Shown here one piece after another: positions 26,782 to 37,097 of a DNA stretch of 64,000 bases. Both the position numbers and the translations under genes were made by a program. The notes under the pieces were generated by a model. That model ran no database searches, was not told the origin of the DNA, and worked only from the letters and a program-made list of their open reading frames with translations. Where the stretch lies: NCBI RefSeq assembly GCF_014648315.1, contig NZ_BMQW01000001.1, positions 558,001-622,000 on the forward strand, in the 5' to 3' direction. Position 1 is the first letter of the stretch. Each line of letters begins with the position of its first letter. Source of the stretch: Shewanella ulleungensis (GTDB taxonomy: Bacteria > Pseudomonadota > Gammaproteobacteria > Enterobacterales > Shewanellaceae).

Positions 26782-27198
26782 TTAATCGATTTTGATACTT
26801 TTCGAACTTGGGATTGGTAATTTAATATTCAAAGCCACGCTCATTCTTATCAGCATTTTAACTGGACTGATTGGCTTACTGAGATAATCAACACCTCCTG
26901 CCTCGAACGCTTGAATTTCGAAAATAAGATCTTTGTAACCTGAGATAAAAATGACAGGAATATTAGCGAACTTTTTCTCTGATTTAATTTTTTTACAGAG
27001 ATCGAACCCTGAAATATCTGGTAAATCAACGTCTAACAAAATAATATCAAAATCATGCAATTTAAGTAAGTTATAACCATCTTCAGCCGTTTCAGCAACA
27101 AAAACAGTCATGGTTGATTCGAGCATCGTCGTCATGACTTCAATTGACGAGCTCTCATCATCAATAATTAATACTTGAGCTAGCTTTTCTGTATTCAT
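26782..27198 (-). CDS. Single-domain response regulator
   Basis: This 138-residue protein is a stand-alone receiver domain. The acidic pocket is in IIDDE, the phosphoacceptor is Asp56 in LLDVDLP, and the conserved Lys is in YLSKP. There is no output domain, so it must act by protein contact like CheY. It follows the PAS-GGDEF-EAL gene by nine bases and is presumably co-transcribed with it. No cognate kinase is encoded in the block. Confidence 0.88.
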   Translation of the reverse strand: MNTEKLAQVLIIDDESSSIEVMTTMLESTMTVFVAETAEDGYNLLKLHDFDIILLDVDLPDISGFDLCKKIKSEKKFANIPVIFISGYKDLIFEIQAFEAGGVDYLSKPISPVKMLIRMSVALNIKLPIPSSKSIKID

Positions 27199-27207
27199 TA
27201 ATAATCT

Positions 27208-29277
27208 CTATTGCACTGTTATTTTAATGGGTAAAAAAATGTCTTTTTTACTGTGCTTTTTAATATAATCAAGCATTTTAGCTTTCGATATGGCTTGCGA
27301 GTAATAATAACCTTGCGCAAAACCACAGTGTTGATCTTTCAAAAAAGAAACTTGTGATTCGGTCTCAACACCTTCGCATATAATCTTTAATTTGAGATTT
27401 TTTACCAAAGAGATAATGGTATTCAGTAAGGTTTGATCTTCAATATTCGCTGAATGTATGTCATCAATAAACGTTTTATCAATTTTGACGGTTTCAAATT
27501 TGAATTTTTTTAACGAGTAGATTGACGAATAACCGGTGCCAAAATCATCAAGCATTAATCTAAAACCACACTCGACTAGGCGAGCAATGTTAACAACCAC
27601 AAACTGATTGTTTTCGAAAATCAATGTCTCGGTAATTTCAATTTTTAATAAGGGTACAAATTGCGGAAATCTCAGCGCAATCATTTCAAGTTGTTTAATA
27701 ATGACTTCAGAAAGCAGCTGATACGATGATAAATTAATTGATATTGGGATCATTATACCATGAGATTCTAGCATCCTAAGTTGAGTAATCACCTGTTTTA
27801 TCATAGTGACACCTAAACCTATCAACAATACATCTTGCTCAATAGAAGGCATAAAATAACTGGGTGGTAAAATCTCGTTGTTGTCATTACAGTAACGCGC
27901 CAATGCTTCAAACGAGACTAATTCGCCAGAGTCAACATCATGGATAGGCTGAAAATAAGGAATAATCTTTTTATCCGCTAATGCTTTTTCGACAATTTTA
28001 ATGATTTTTTGATGTTTATCTTCGGTTTTTTTATGGTTTAAATCAAAGAAGGCAAAGTTATTGCGGCCATTTTGTTTAGCTATGTACATAGCACTATCAG
28101 CAGCCTTTAAAAGGTATTCTTGGTCTACAGCATCATCGGGATATACAGATACACCAATGCTACAAGTACAGGTGTAAAGTAATTCATGTAATGTATAAGG
28201 CTTAGATAACTCATTGATAGCTCTTAACGCAATATGTTCAAAACATTCAATATCTTCATCTGACTGAATCACGGCGACAAATTCATCACCACCGACTCGA
28301 GCAACTAAATCTTGTTTTTTAAAGCAACCAGTTAAACGTTCACTTACATGTTTAAGTAATAAATCACCGTAATCATGACCATACTCATCGTTTAAATATT
28401 TAAAACGATCTAAATCAATATAAAACACACACAATTTTTCACCGAGTCGTTGAGCAGAATCATACATGTCTTTGAATCTTTCATTAAAACTCATCCGATT
28501 AGATAAACCGGTTAAACTGTCGGTGTAAGCTGCTTTAGACAAAGATTGTTCAATAGATACCTGCTGTGTCACATCATCTAATATATGTAAATATTGCTTT
28601 TCTTTCGTTTCTTCATCAAAAATCACATTGATATGAACTTTGCAGCAGATGATCTCAGGCTCACCATTAGGGTACATTCTGATGCATTCTAAACGCTCAC
28701 TGATGTCATCGCGTTCAGTGTCTAACGTCGAAAGTAGTTTTTGTAATTTAGTGTGTGAATCCGCGGTATATATCATACCGTCATTCTTACCCATTACCTC
28801 TTTAAATGAACGACTTAACAAATTAATAAAACTCGGGTTTACCGATACAATATTGTGTTGATGATCAGTAATGTATATCGCCTGAGTCGAGTACATATAC
28901 ACACTGCGATAAAGGTTAAAGTCTTTATTTAGAGAGTGATAACTGTCTAATGGGAAAAAACAAAAGTTGTACGTCTGGGTTTCATTCCCCAGGGAATCAA
29001 TGTCTTTAACACTTTTTAAATTAGCCACAAAGTGCTTAACCGCACCATTACAAACAATTTTTAACTCTATGTAATCTTTATCTTTATTTGTTACCCAGGC
29101 AAGAAAGTTCGACACATTAGAATTGACTAAAGCCGTTAAGACGATTCTTTTTTCGCCCATAGGCGTCATCGTCAACGCACGGCCAAACATGTTTCTAGCA
29201 ACATCATTAAAGCCAACTATCTCAAGCTTATGTGTTGTCGTAATACATGGGATACCAATTCCGTTATATCGCTCCAA
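27208..29277 (-). CDS. PAS-GGDEF-EAL cyclic-di-GMP enzyme
   Basis: The 689-residue product begins at TTG (29277), supported by AAGGAG a few bases upstream; no ATG fits as well. An N-terminal sensory region precedes a PAS domain (about 125-240), GGDEF (intact GGDEF at 329-333) and EAL (EAL at 457-459, with DDFGTGYSS and KIDKTF). Both catalytic motifs are intact, so it could make and break cyclic-di-GMP. There is no membrane segment. It sits between the CheB-CheR-PAS protein and a lone receiver, suggesting a shared signalling circuit. Confidence 0.88.
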   Translation of the reverse strand: MERYNGIGIPCITTTHKLEIVGFNDVARNMFGRALTMTPMGEKRIVLTALVNSNVSNFLAWVTNKDKDYIELKIVCNGAVKHFVANLKSVKDIDSLGNETQTYNFCFFPLDSYHSLNKDFNLYRSVYMYSTQAIYITDHQHNIVSVNPSFINLLSRSFKEVMGKNDGMIYTADSHTKLQKLLSTLDTERDDISERLECIRMYPNGEPEIICCKVHINVIFDEETKEKQYLHILDDVTQQVSIEQSLSKAAYTDSLTGLSNRMSFNERFKDMYDSAQRLGEKLCVFYIDLDRFKYLNDEYGHDYGDLLLKHVSERLTGCFKKQDLVARVGGDEFVAVIQSDEDIECFEHIALRAINELSKPYTLHELLYTCTCSIGVSVYPDDAVDQEYLLKAADSAMYIAKQNGRNNFAFFDLNHKKTEDKHQKIIKIVEKALADKKIIPYFQPIHDVDSGELVSFEALARYCNDNNEILPPSYFMPSIEQDVLLIGLGVTMIKQVITQLRMLESHGIMIPISINLSSYQLLSEVIIKQLEMIALRFPQFVPLLKIEITETLIFENNQFVVVNIARLVECGFRLMLDDFGTGYSSIYSLKKFKFETVKIDKTFIDDIHSANIEDQTLLNTIISLVKNLKLKIICEGVETESQVSFLKDQHCGFAQGYYYSQAISKAKMLDYIKKHSKKDIFLPIKITVQ

Positions 29278-29386
29278 AACCTCTCCTTAATATTTACACT
29301 AATCATCACTGACTTAAATAAATTGATGTTTAAATCTACATCCTTAAAATACGCATATATTTAATACTTGCGTATTTTATGTTGCA

Positions 29387-32300
29387 TTATTCTGCAGCAA
29401 AGAGTGTCACTAACATTTTCTTTGGCAAACCGGTGGTATCGTCAAGTTCATACACGGTATGATTTGCATACACATTCATTAAATCATTACTGTCTTTCGG
29501 CTTAATAGCATATTTTCCTGGGATACATTCCCCCACGGTTGAGCGAGAGACTTTATCGACTATGCCTTTAAACGCAATCGCATCTTTAGTATTAAATAAT
29601 GTAAATAACTTTTCATTAGCTAATGCGTTGATAACGACTTCTGAATACCCCAGTAGTTTTTGGAAAGCGGCATTAATGTATTCAATCTGAAGCTTGTCGA
29701 TATCTAATACAAACGATGCCGTGAGGGTGTTGTTTAATAGATATGTAATGGTGTCTTTATAAACAACTTGTTCTTTTTCTTTCATTACCGAGCTAGTAAT
29801 ATCGCGTATAGTCCCCATTACTCGGGTGGCTTGCTTTAAATCATTGAAAGAAACAACAGCCTCTAACGACATTATTGTGATATTCCGATTTACATCCAGT
29901 GCTTCAAAAATAAAAGGTTGAGTTGCTTTATTGTGCAATAAATTGGTTAATTGTTCTTCTAGACGGCTTCGATATTCACCAGACGCTAAACCGATGAAAG
30001 CTTCATACGAAGGATGAAAAACATCTTTATCTAAACCAAAGAGTTCATAACAACCATTACTCCACTCGAGTTTACGAGTAGCGAGATCCCAAAACCATGA
30101 ACCCATTTGAGCAGATTTTTCAGCTTCATATTGCAACGTATTGGAATGTTCTAAATCAATTTTGAGTCTATCTAATTCAATCCGTTGATGTTCGCGTTCT
30201 TCATAAGCCATGCGCAATTCAGCATAGGCCGTTTGTAATTCTTCGTTGGTAGATTGTAATTCTTCGTTCGTGGTTTCAAGCTCTTCGTTTGAACTTTGTA
30301 ATTCTTCGTTTGAGCTTTGCAGTTCTTCATTCATGGACTGCATTTCCTCGTTAGAGGTCTCTAGCTCTTCAATAACATTTTGTAATTGTTCTTTTGTTTT
30401 TGCTAACAATCGTTGCTGCTCAAGCGCAATAGCTTGATTTGAAGTATCTTGCTTATCAGTAGTGAGCAACGGAATATTTTCAGGCTGTTCAATTTGCGAA
30501 AAAATTAGGGTTAAACTGCCTAGCGGCCCTTCTCTCTCAATCGTCATTAAAATCAACTTAACCCAAACATTCTCGCCATTTAACTTAAATGATTGGTAAC
30601 CTGTATCTGCAATTTTTTGACCGTTTTGGATGTTATGAAACGCACTACGTAAATCGATTGATAACTGCGGATGTAGATTTTTAAAAATATTATTGGACGG
30701 TAAGCCTGTTGGACGAACCAACAATACATTATCACCTTGAGTAAAGATGATATCTTGGTTCTCATTTAATAATATTGCATTAGGTAGTACATACTCACGC
30801 AAGGTATCTACAATAATCTTTGTAAGTTCAGTATCCACTTTAGTGCGATTATGTTGTGAAGCGAGTAACGGCTTTAGCTCTTTCATATTGTTTGTTGATA
30901 AGCTTATACCTCGAGTCGTTTTACGCTCCGGTGGTAATTGTTTACCCACAAAAAGAGTTTCATAAATTTTACCAGTTTTAGACAGAGGCCTATATTGCTC
31001 TTGAAACACACCAATAGATTCAGACTGTCCAAGCATTAATAACCCTTTAGGATTTAACGCATAATGGAACATTGGCAATATTTGACGTTGAAGCTCTACG
31101 GTAAAATAAATCATCAAGTTTCGACAAGTAATCAAATCAAGACGTAAAAATGGTGGATCGTTGTTAACGTCATGAACTGAAAATATGACTTTTGATTTAA
31201 TAGGCTTAATCAATTCATATTGTTCGCTATTGAGCAAAAAATATTTGTTTTTAATTGTGCGAGGAATAAAATTTAACGCGGTTTCAGGATAAACCCCTAG
31301 GCGAGCAAAATTAATCGAATTTTGATCAATATCAGTGGCAAAAATTTGAATCTTATATTCATCAATCTTGTCACCGAGGATCTCACTTAAAATAATCGCC
31401 AGCGTGTAGGGTTCTTCACCCGTTGAGCAAGCAACGCACCAAAACCGTAACGATTTATTAGACTTATTTTGAATGTAGTTAGCTAATTCGCGTTGTAAAT
31501 TATCAAAAGCACGTGGATCTCTGAAAAATGACGTGACACCAATTAACATGTCGTTAAATAAGTAATTGATTTCCTCTTTATTATCTTGCAGATGCGCCAA
31601 ATAGTCAGCGGAATGATGGATTTTTAAAGACGTCATACGACGTTCAATTCTGCGTAAAATAGTGTTTTCTTTATAAAGCGAAAAGTCGACATTACGGCGT
31701 GCTTTTAATTGCTTAATAATACCCTGATAGGTTTCACGCGGCATGGTGCCGTCATTATCAATACCGGTATTTCTGGGGAAATGAATTATATTCTTTAATT
31801 CATGTCCTATTTCAGTCGCTTGCAAAATAAGGTCAACGTGACCTGAGTTTATCGCGGAATTTGGCATACCATCATACTTAGCATCATGAGGGTCTTGTAC
31901 AATACCAAAGCCATTTTCACCTTTAATGGCGCGTATACCTCGACTGCCATCGGTTCCGGTTCCCGATAACACAACACCAATAGCAAAATCATTTTTATGT
32001 TCAGCAATCGACTCAAATAACATATCAACAGATGGACGTGGCGTGTGCCTCACATCGGGATAACTTAATAATTTAATTCTGTCGTTTGCAGTGATTTCAA
32101 TGTTTGAATTGGGTGGGCAAATGTACACTTTATTGGGTTCTATTGGTGCATTATCGATTGCCGTTACTACTGAAATCGTCGATTCTTTTTCGAGCAATTC
32201 TGTCATCATACTTTTATAAGAAGGTGACAAATGTTGCGCAACAACCAAAGCCATACCACTGTCAGTCGGCATATTGGACAAAAGCGATTGAAGCGCTTCA

Positions 32301-32395
32301 AGACCACCGGCACTGGCGCCGACACCGACCACGATTAATTTTGGTGGTTGATTATTGGTGCTAGTTTTTAAATCCGGTTTTTGCTCTTCTGACAT
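29387..32395 (-). CDS. CheB-CheR-PAS hybrid chemosensory protein
   Basis: This 1002-residue protein starts with a CheB methylesterase domain (GVGASAGG near residue 25, [19 protein letters not shown]). A CheR methyltransferase domain follows ([35 protein letters not shown]). A glutamate/asparagine-rich coiled coil with repeated SNEELQ and TNEELQ units (about 650-740) connects to PAS domains at the C-terminus. Related proteins often end in a histidine kinase; this one ends after the PAS region and has no kinase. It has no receiver in front of CheB. It probably couples receptor methylation chemistry to the adjacent response regulators. Confidence 0.88.
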   Translation of the reverse strand: MSEEQKPDLKTSTNNQPPKLIVVGVGASAGGLEALQSLLSNMPTDSGMALVVAQHLSPSYKSMMTELLEKESTISVVTAIDNAPIEPNKVYICPPNSNIEITANDRIKLLSYPDVRHTPRPSVDMLFESIAEHKNDFAIGVVLSGTGTDGSRGIRAIKGENGFGIVQDPHDAKYDGMPNSAINSGHVDLILQATEIGHELKNIIHFPRNTGIDNDGTMPRETYQGIIKQLKARRNVDFSLYKENTILRRIERRMTSLKIHHSADYLAHLQDNKEEINYLFNDMLIGVTSFFRDPRAFDNLQRELANYIQNKSNKSLRFWCVACSTGEEPYTLAIILSEILGDKIDEYKIQIFATDIDQNSINFARLGVYPETALNFIPRTIKNKYFLLNSEQYELIKPIKSKVIFSVHDVNNDPPFLRLDLITCRNLMIYFTVELQRQILPMFHYALNPKGLLMLGQSESIGVFQEQYRPLSKTGKIYETLFVGKQLPPERKTTRGISLSTNNMKELKPLLASQHNRTKVDTELTKIIVDTLREYVLPNAILLNENQDIIFTQGDNVLLVRPTGLPSNNIFKNLHPQLSIDLRSAFHNIQNGQKIADTGYQSFKLNGENVWVKLILMTIEREGPLGSLTLIFSQIEQPENIPLLTTDKQDTSNQAIALEQQRLLAKTKEQLQNVIEELETSNEEMQSMNEELQSSNEELQSSNEELETTNEELQSTNEELQTAYAELRMAYEEREHQRIELDRLKIDLEHSNTLQYEAEKSAQMGSWFWDLATRKLEWSNGCYELFGLDKDVFHPSYEAFIGLASGEYRSRLEEQLTNLLHNKATQPFIFEALDVNRNITIMSLEAVVSFNDLKQATRVMGTIRDITSSVMKEKEQVVYKDTITYLLNNTLTASFVLDIDKLQIEYINAAFQKLLGYSEVVINALANEKLFTLFNTKDAIAFKGIVDKVSRSTVGECIPGKYAIKPKDSNDLMNVYANHTVYELDDTTGLPKKMLVTLFAAE

Positions 32396-32491
32396 TCAAT
32401 AAACTCCATTTTTAATGTAGTACTTTCTTCGACATTGTACGTAAAGCAATATAATACAAAGAAATAAATAATATGTAATATGAAAAAGTTG

Positions 32492-33331
32492 TTATATCAC
32501 TTTGGATATATAAAGCGGTGAAAGGTGTTTTATTACAAGTATAAGTTGATGATTAATATCATCAATACTGCTTTCACCCTTTTGCTCAAAATCGTCTATT
32601 GCCTTGATTAATCCTATCGCGCCGATATTAGCCGCGGCACTTTTTAACTTATGAAAAAACCTATGTTGTTCTGATAAAGTCATCACTTGAGCCTGATTAG
32701 ACGCAAGGGTCATAACATACGGTTTATAAACACGAACAAATGCGTTTAATACACGTAAATAAGCTGCCTCACCTACCCATTCGTACACTCCACCACGAAG
32801 GTCAAATGATGAGTGTTTTGCTAATTGTGCTATCGATTGCACTAATTGCTGATCATCTGAAACGTTGGCAGTTTGTTGGTGGTTTATTGTCGATGAATCA
32901 GCATGTGGCATCCAAGACGAGATAATGGCATTAATGAGATCATGGCTTTCTACTGGTTTGTGTAAAAAGGAATTAAACAAGGCTTTCACATCGGTAGAAT
33001 CGATATCAAGTTCAGTATCGCCAGTTAAAGCAATAATGATAAGTGTTTCAGAAGGGAATTGTTGCCTAATTATCTGAGTAGCAGAAATGCCGTCGAGAAT
33101 GGGCATTTGAATATCCATTAACACAATATCGTATTTTTTTTGTTGAATGAGCTCTATTGCCTTTTTTCCGTCGTCAACACAATCAAGGGATAAGCCGACA
33201 TTTTGTAAAACTGCTTTTATTACAAATTGTTGAGTTAAGCTGTCATCGGCAAGTAAAATACTCGGACAGCCAAAACGTTCAATCACATTAGCTAACTCAA
33301 CTTGAACATCGGCATTTTCATACTCAATCAT
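32492..33331 (-). CDS. Receiver-Hpt two-domain phosphotransfer protein
   Basis: This 279-residue protein joins a receiver domain (LLADD acidic pocket, phosphoacceptor Asp73 in LMDIQMPILDG, conserved Lys in LHKP) to a C-terminal histidine phosphotransfer domain with His227 in FFHKLKSAAANIG. Such REC-Hpt proteins relay phosphate between a hybrid kinase and a final receiver. It is the first gene of the leftward signalling run. The kinase feeding it must lie elsewhere. Confidence 0.88.
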   Translation of the reverse strand: MIEYENADVQVELANVIERFGCPSILLADDSLTQQFVIKAVLQNVGLSLDCVDDGKKAIELIQQKKYDIVLMDIQMPILDGISATQIIRQQFPSETLIIIALTGDTELDIDSTDVKALFNSFLHKPVESHDLINAIISSWMPHADSSTINHQQTANVSDDQQLVQSIAQLAKHSSFDLRGGVYEWVGEAAYLRVLNAFVRVYKPYVMTLASNQAQVMTLSEQHRFFHKLKSAAANIGAIGLIKAIDDFEQKGESSIDDINHQLILVIKHLSPLYISKVI

Positions 33332-33553
33332 ATGTTGGCAAGGTATCGGTTAAACATGGTATATGGTCACATCCTATTAACTTTTTATTATAATAACATC
33401 ATAAAACCATACTATATGATTATTATGTTAAAAATAACTGCAAAGTAAAAAATATAACGTTTTCTGATCGTGTTTAATAGAACCGAAATTAAAATATAAA
33501 TATTCAGTATAAAATGAAAGAACGTTATTATCGCCCTTCCATTTTAGCTTCAG

Positions 33554-34444
33554 CTAGCTGATGTGTTTTTCAAAAAATGTGATGGTTCGTTGCCAGGCAA
33601 GGTCTGCATTTGCTTCATCAAACCGTGCGGTTGAATCATTATGAAAACCATGGTTAGCTTTCGGGTACATAAGCATTTGATATGGTGCTTTGATGGCTAT
33701 TAAATCTTGCTCATATTCTGGCCATGTATCATTAACACGTTGATCAAGTTCTGCTAATTGTACTAATAGTGGTGCTTTAATATTTGCTCTAAGCTCTTTT
33801 GCAGCAGGAGTACCATAGAAAGGCACACCAGCTTGAATGAGATCAGGTTTTACTGCCGCAAGGTAATTAACTATATATCCACCAAAGCAAAATCCTACCG
33901 CGCCCACTTTACCGTTACTTTGTTTATGGGCTTTTATAAATTGAGTCGCGGCAACAAAATCTTGCTCTATTTTACTGCGGTCTAATCCACTTTGCATTTT
34001 ACGACCATCGTCATCATTACCAGGATATCCACCCAACGGATACAGAGCGTCTGGAGCAAACGCAATAAACCCAGCTTTTGCTAATCGTCTGGCTACATCT
34101 TCAATATAAGGATTTAGTCCTCGGTTTTCATGAACAACCAAGACAACAGGTAATGGACCTTGCTTATTGAGTGGCTCGACTAAATAACCTCGACCTTTTC
34201 CATGACCAAGTGGCGAATCAAACTCTTCGTAAGTGGCTTTAATATCAGCATCATTAAAAGAGACTTGCTCTGCCAGTGCATAGTTTGGCAGTAAAGCCGA
34301 TGTGAGCACACTCATCGAATAACCAAGCGCAACTAACGAGCCCAGTTTAGCGATAAAGGTTCTGCGGTCCATTCCGCCATGCGCATATGAGTCATACCAA
34401 TCAAACGCTTCTTGCGGAATTGTGTTGAATTTATCTTGTTGCAT
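33554..34444 (-). CDS. Tat-exported dienelactone hydrolase-family protein
   Basis: This 296-residue alpha/beta hydrolase resembles E. coli YghX. A twin-arginine signal is visible (MDRRTFIAKLGSLVALG, Arg27-Arg28, followed by a hydrophobic stretch), so the mature enzyme should be periplasmic. The nucleophile is Cys186 in GFCFGGY, and the catalytic His is in ANHGFHND. A strong AGGGA lies before the ATG. Dienelactone hydrolases open lactone rings; YghX-like members have no confirmed substrate. Confidence 0.85.
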   Translation of the reverse strand: MQQDKFNTIPQEAFDWYDSYAHGGMDRRTFIAKLGSLVALGYSMSVLTSALLPNYALAEQVSFNDADIKATYEEFDSPLGHGKGRGYLVEPLNKQGPLPVVLVVHENRGLNPYIEDVARRLAKAGFIAFAPDALYPLGGYPGNDDDGRKMQSGLDRSKIEQDFVAATQFIKAHKQSNGKVGAVGFCFGGYIVNYLAAVKPDLIQAGVPFYGTPAAKELRANIKAPLLVQLAELDQRVNDTWPEYEQDLIAIKAPYQMLMYPKANHGFHNDSTARFDEANADLAWQRTITFFEKHIS

Positions 34445-34531
34445 AAGTTCCCTCTACTTTAGTTATGGTAAGTCGAACATAGTAAGTAAAACAATAACGT
34501 AAGTGTAATACGAAGATAAGATACTTTACGT

Positions 34532-35482
34532 TCAATACTGAAAACGATTTCGAGTTTGCGATGGATTCTCAGCAAATAATTGTGTGTAGTCTTTAGTGAA
34601 CTGTCCATGATGCCAAAACCCCCAATTAGCTGCAATCACTGCAATGGGCTTATCTTGCAATGGTTTTTTAAGTTCTCGCCTGACGTTATTGAGGCGGGTT
34701 AAGCGTAAAAAGCGCAATGGATTAATGCCTAAAATTGACTCGAAACTGTATTGTAAGGTGCGCCGACTCACATGAGTATGCTCACACAACTGGGTGATGG
34801 TTATCGCCTGATGTGGATGTTGATGAATGTAGTCTTTTACTTTTTCTACAACGTCGAACCTATGATGATAACTTGGCGCAATATGTTGGTTGGCCTGGTT
34901 ATCAACTAACAATGTTAGTACCAGGGTGCTGAGAATATCTTGTTGTAATTGAGTGCAAAGGCCTAACCCATTGTGACTAATAAGCTGTTCAATGGTTAAT
35001 CTTGCTTGATTTAACACCGCTGGGATTACCACTTGACGTGCATTATCTTGCGTCATACTGTGTTTGAGTTTAATCCCTTGGATTTCTGCCATCGAAAAAA
35101 GCATGTCACGGTTAATCACTACACCATAAATAGTAAACTCTTCTGGAGTGATTAACTCAAAATCACAATCACTACCACGGCACATAAATTGATGAGACTC
35201 GACTTGTAGGCCATTTATTTTACTGTCTGAAGATAATGCAGGAATACCAAGCCATATCGAATCTGGAGCAATATTGCACTGCTGTCTGAGCGCTCGCAGA
35301 GTAAATTCTTTAAATAAATGTGAGTCTGGATAATTAATCCCTTCTATACATCCATAAAACTGACCATTACTGGTTTGATCATAAATTTGCTGCCATGACG
35401 TTAAATTATGAGCCTGCTCATCAACATCAGTCGTTTGCACTATGCACTTTTGTGGTGCGTCATGCTCGGTGTCGTGCTGCAT
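34532..35482 (-). CDS. eutR: EutR-like AraC-family activator
   Basis: This 316-residue protein matches EutR along its length. The N-terminus has LTSWQQIYDQTSNGQFYG, and the C-terminal AraC DNA-binding domain has HVSRRTLQYSFESILGINP and WGFWHHGQFTKDY. EutR activates ethanolamine genes when ethanolamine and adenosylcobalamin are both present. Strong GAGGAGG lies before the ATG. It diverges from eutB, as expected for a local activator. Confidence 0.9.
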   Translation of the reverse strand: MQHDTEHDAPQKCIVQTTDVDEQAHNLTSWQQIYDQTSNGQFYGCIEGINYPDSHLFKEFTLRALRQQCNIAPDSIWLGIPALSSDSKINGLQVESHQFMCRGSDCDFELITPEEFTIYGVVINRDMLFSMAEIQGIKLKHSMTQDNARQVVIPAVLNQARLTIEQLISHNGLGLCTQLQQDILSTLVLTLLVDNQANQHIAPSYHHRFDVVEKVKDYIHQHPHQAITITQLCEHTHVSRRTLQYSFESILGINPLRFLRLTRLNNVRRELKKPLQDKPIAVIAANWGFWHHGQFTKDYTQLFAENPSQTRNRFQY

Positions 35483-35560
35483 TTGGACCTCCTCAACTTA
35501 CACTTTACGGTTAACGCTTAACAAGATTTGACAAAAACCTAACAGTATCTAATTGAAAAT

Positions 35561-35630
35561 AAACATCAAAATGACTTTTGCCAAAATTTGATAGTCAGTT
35601 GGTACGCTTTAAGCTGCACTAAACATCAAA
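35561..35630 (+). promoter_or_regulatory. Direct-repeat operator candidate upstream of eutB
   Basis: TAAACATCAAA occurs twice in the same orientation, at 35561-35571 and 35620-35630, 59 bases apart, in the eutR-eutB divergent region. AraC-family activators typically bind direct repeats, so these are candidate EutR sites. The spacing is larger than two adjacent half-sites, so looping or two separate sites would be needed. Confidence 0.4.
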
Positions 35631-35693
35631 GTAATTGGATCAATCATCATCCGAGCAAAAGCTATACCAAAACATAAAGCATTGAGGTTAAGA

Positions 35694-37097
35694 ATGGGTC
35701 ACGCTTATCGCTACACATTAGGTAGTCAAACTTATCAATTTGCCAACTTGGCTGAACTTATGGCGAAAGCCACGCCGCAGCGCTCTGGCGATCGTTTAGC
35801 GGGCGTGATTGCACACTCAGCTAAAGAGCGAGCTGTAGCCCAGATGACCTTGGCAGATTTACCATTAAAAACCTTTTTGAATGAAGCCATAATTCCTTAC
35901 GAACAAGATGAAGTTACCAGATTGATCCTTGATGACCATGACAGTAATGCTTTTAGTCATATTAGCCACCTAACTGTTGGCGATTTTCGTAATTGGTTAT
36001 TAAGCGATTATGTAACGCCAGAGATTCTGGCCACGGTGAAAATGGGGATTACCCCAGAGATGGCAGCAGCTGTGTGCAAGATTATGCGCAATCAAGATTT
36101 GATATTGGTTGCCAAGAAGTGTCATGTAACAAGCGCATTTCGAAATACTATCGGCTTACCGGGTCACCTCTCTACCCGCTTACAACCTAATCACCCTACG
36201 GATGATGTAAACGGTATTGCAGCCTCAATGTTAGACGGTTTGCTCTATGGCAATGGCGATGCCGTTATCGGTATTAATCCGGCTACCGATAACGTAGCGC
36301 AAGCTATTAAATTAATGAAATTAATGGATGATGTTATCCAAAAATATCAAATCCCGACTCAAAGCTGTGTTCTCACACATGTAACCAACACCATTGAATG
36401 TATTGAAGCCGGCGCACCGGTTGATTTAGTGTTTCAATCAATCGGCGGTACAGAAGCCACCAATAGCAGTTTTGGATTTAATTTAAATACCTTAGCCGAA
36501 GCTCAACAAGCTGCACTGAGCCTTAATCGTGGTTCTGTTGGCCAAAACGTCATGTATTTTGAAACTGGTCAAGGCAGTTCATTGTCAGCCAATGCTCACC
36601 ATGGCTTAGATCAACAAACCTGTGAAGCGCGAGCTTATGCTGTTGCACGTAAGTTTAATCCATTACTAGTTAATACCGTGGTGGGATTTATCGGCCCTGA
36701 ATACCTGTTTGATGGTAAAGAAATCACGCGCGCAGGATTAGAAGATCACTTTTGCGGTAAATTGCTCGGAGTGCCCATGGGTTGCGATGTGTGCTACACC
36801 AACCACGCTGAAGCAGACCAAAATGACATGGATAACCTGCTCACGTTACTCGGCGTCGCGGGATGTTCGTTTGTGATGGGGATTCCAGGTTCAGACGACA
36901 TTATGCTCAATTATCAAACGACCTCTTTTCACGATGCCCTCTATGTTCGCCGCGTATTAGGCTCACGCCCATCGCCTGAGTTTGAGCAATGGTTAACTCG
37001 CATGAACATAATGCAAGATACGTCCAACACCATTTTATCAACCGCTTTACCCAGCGCGTTTGTCAAACCATTACGTGCGTTACAAGGGGGCTGCTAA
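35694..37097 (+). CDS. eutB: Ethanolamine ammonia-lyase large subunit
   Basis: I choose ATG 35694, preceded by GAGG six bases away, over an upstream in-frame TTG. The product of 467 residues is the catalytic subunit of adenosylcobalamin-dependent ethanolamine ammonia-lyase, which converts ethanolamine to acetaldehyde and ammonia. It is full length and contains the typical FETGQGSSLSANAHHG segment and the C-terminal FVMGIPGSDDIMLNYQTTSFHD. It is translationally coupled to eutC: the TAA of eutB shares a base with the eutC ATG. Confidence 0.95.
   Translation: MGHAYRYTLGSQTYQFANLAELMAKATPQRSGDRLAGVIAHSAKERAVAQMTLADLPLKTFLNEAIIPYEQDEVTRLILDDHDSNAFSHISHLTVGDFRNWLLSDYVTPEILATVKMGITPEMAAAVCKIMRNQDLILVAKKCHVTSAFRNTIGLPGHLSTRLQPNHPTDDVNGIAASMLDGLLYGNGDAVIGINPATDNVAQAIKLMKLMDDVIQKYQIPTQSCVLTHVTNTIECIEAGAPVDLVFQSIGGTEATNSSFGFNLNTLAEAQQAALSLNRGSVGQNVMYFETGQGSSLSANAHHGLDQQTCEARAYAVARKFNPLLVNTVVGFIGPEYLFDGKEITRAGLEDHFCGKLLGVPMGCDVCYTNHAEADQNDMDNLLTLLGVAGCSFVMGIPGSDDIMLNYQTTSFHDALYVRRVLGSRPSPEFEQWLTRMNIMQDTSNTILSTALPSAFVKPLRALQGGC

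Noticed and set aside
30240..30370. Tandem DNA repeat inside the CheB-CheR-PAS gene
   Set aside because: It simply encodes the repeated NEELQ-type coiled coil common to this protein family.
36989..37096. N-terminal extension of eutC
   Set aside because: The extension lies within eutB, encodes no EutC-like sequence and lacks a ribosome site. ATG 37097 overlaps the eutB stop with AAGGGGG upstream.
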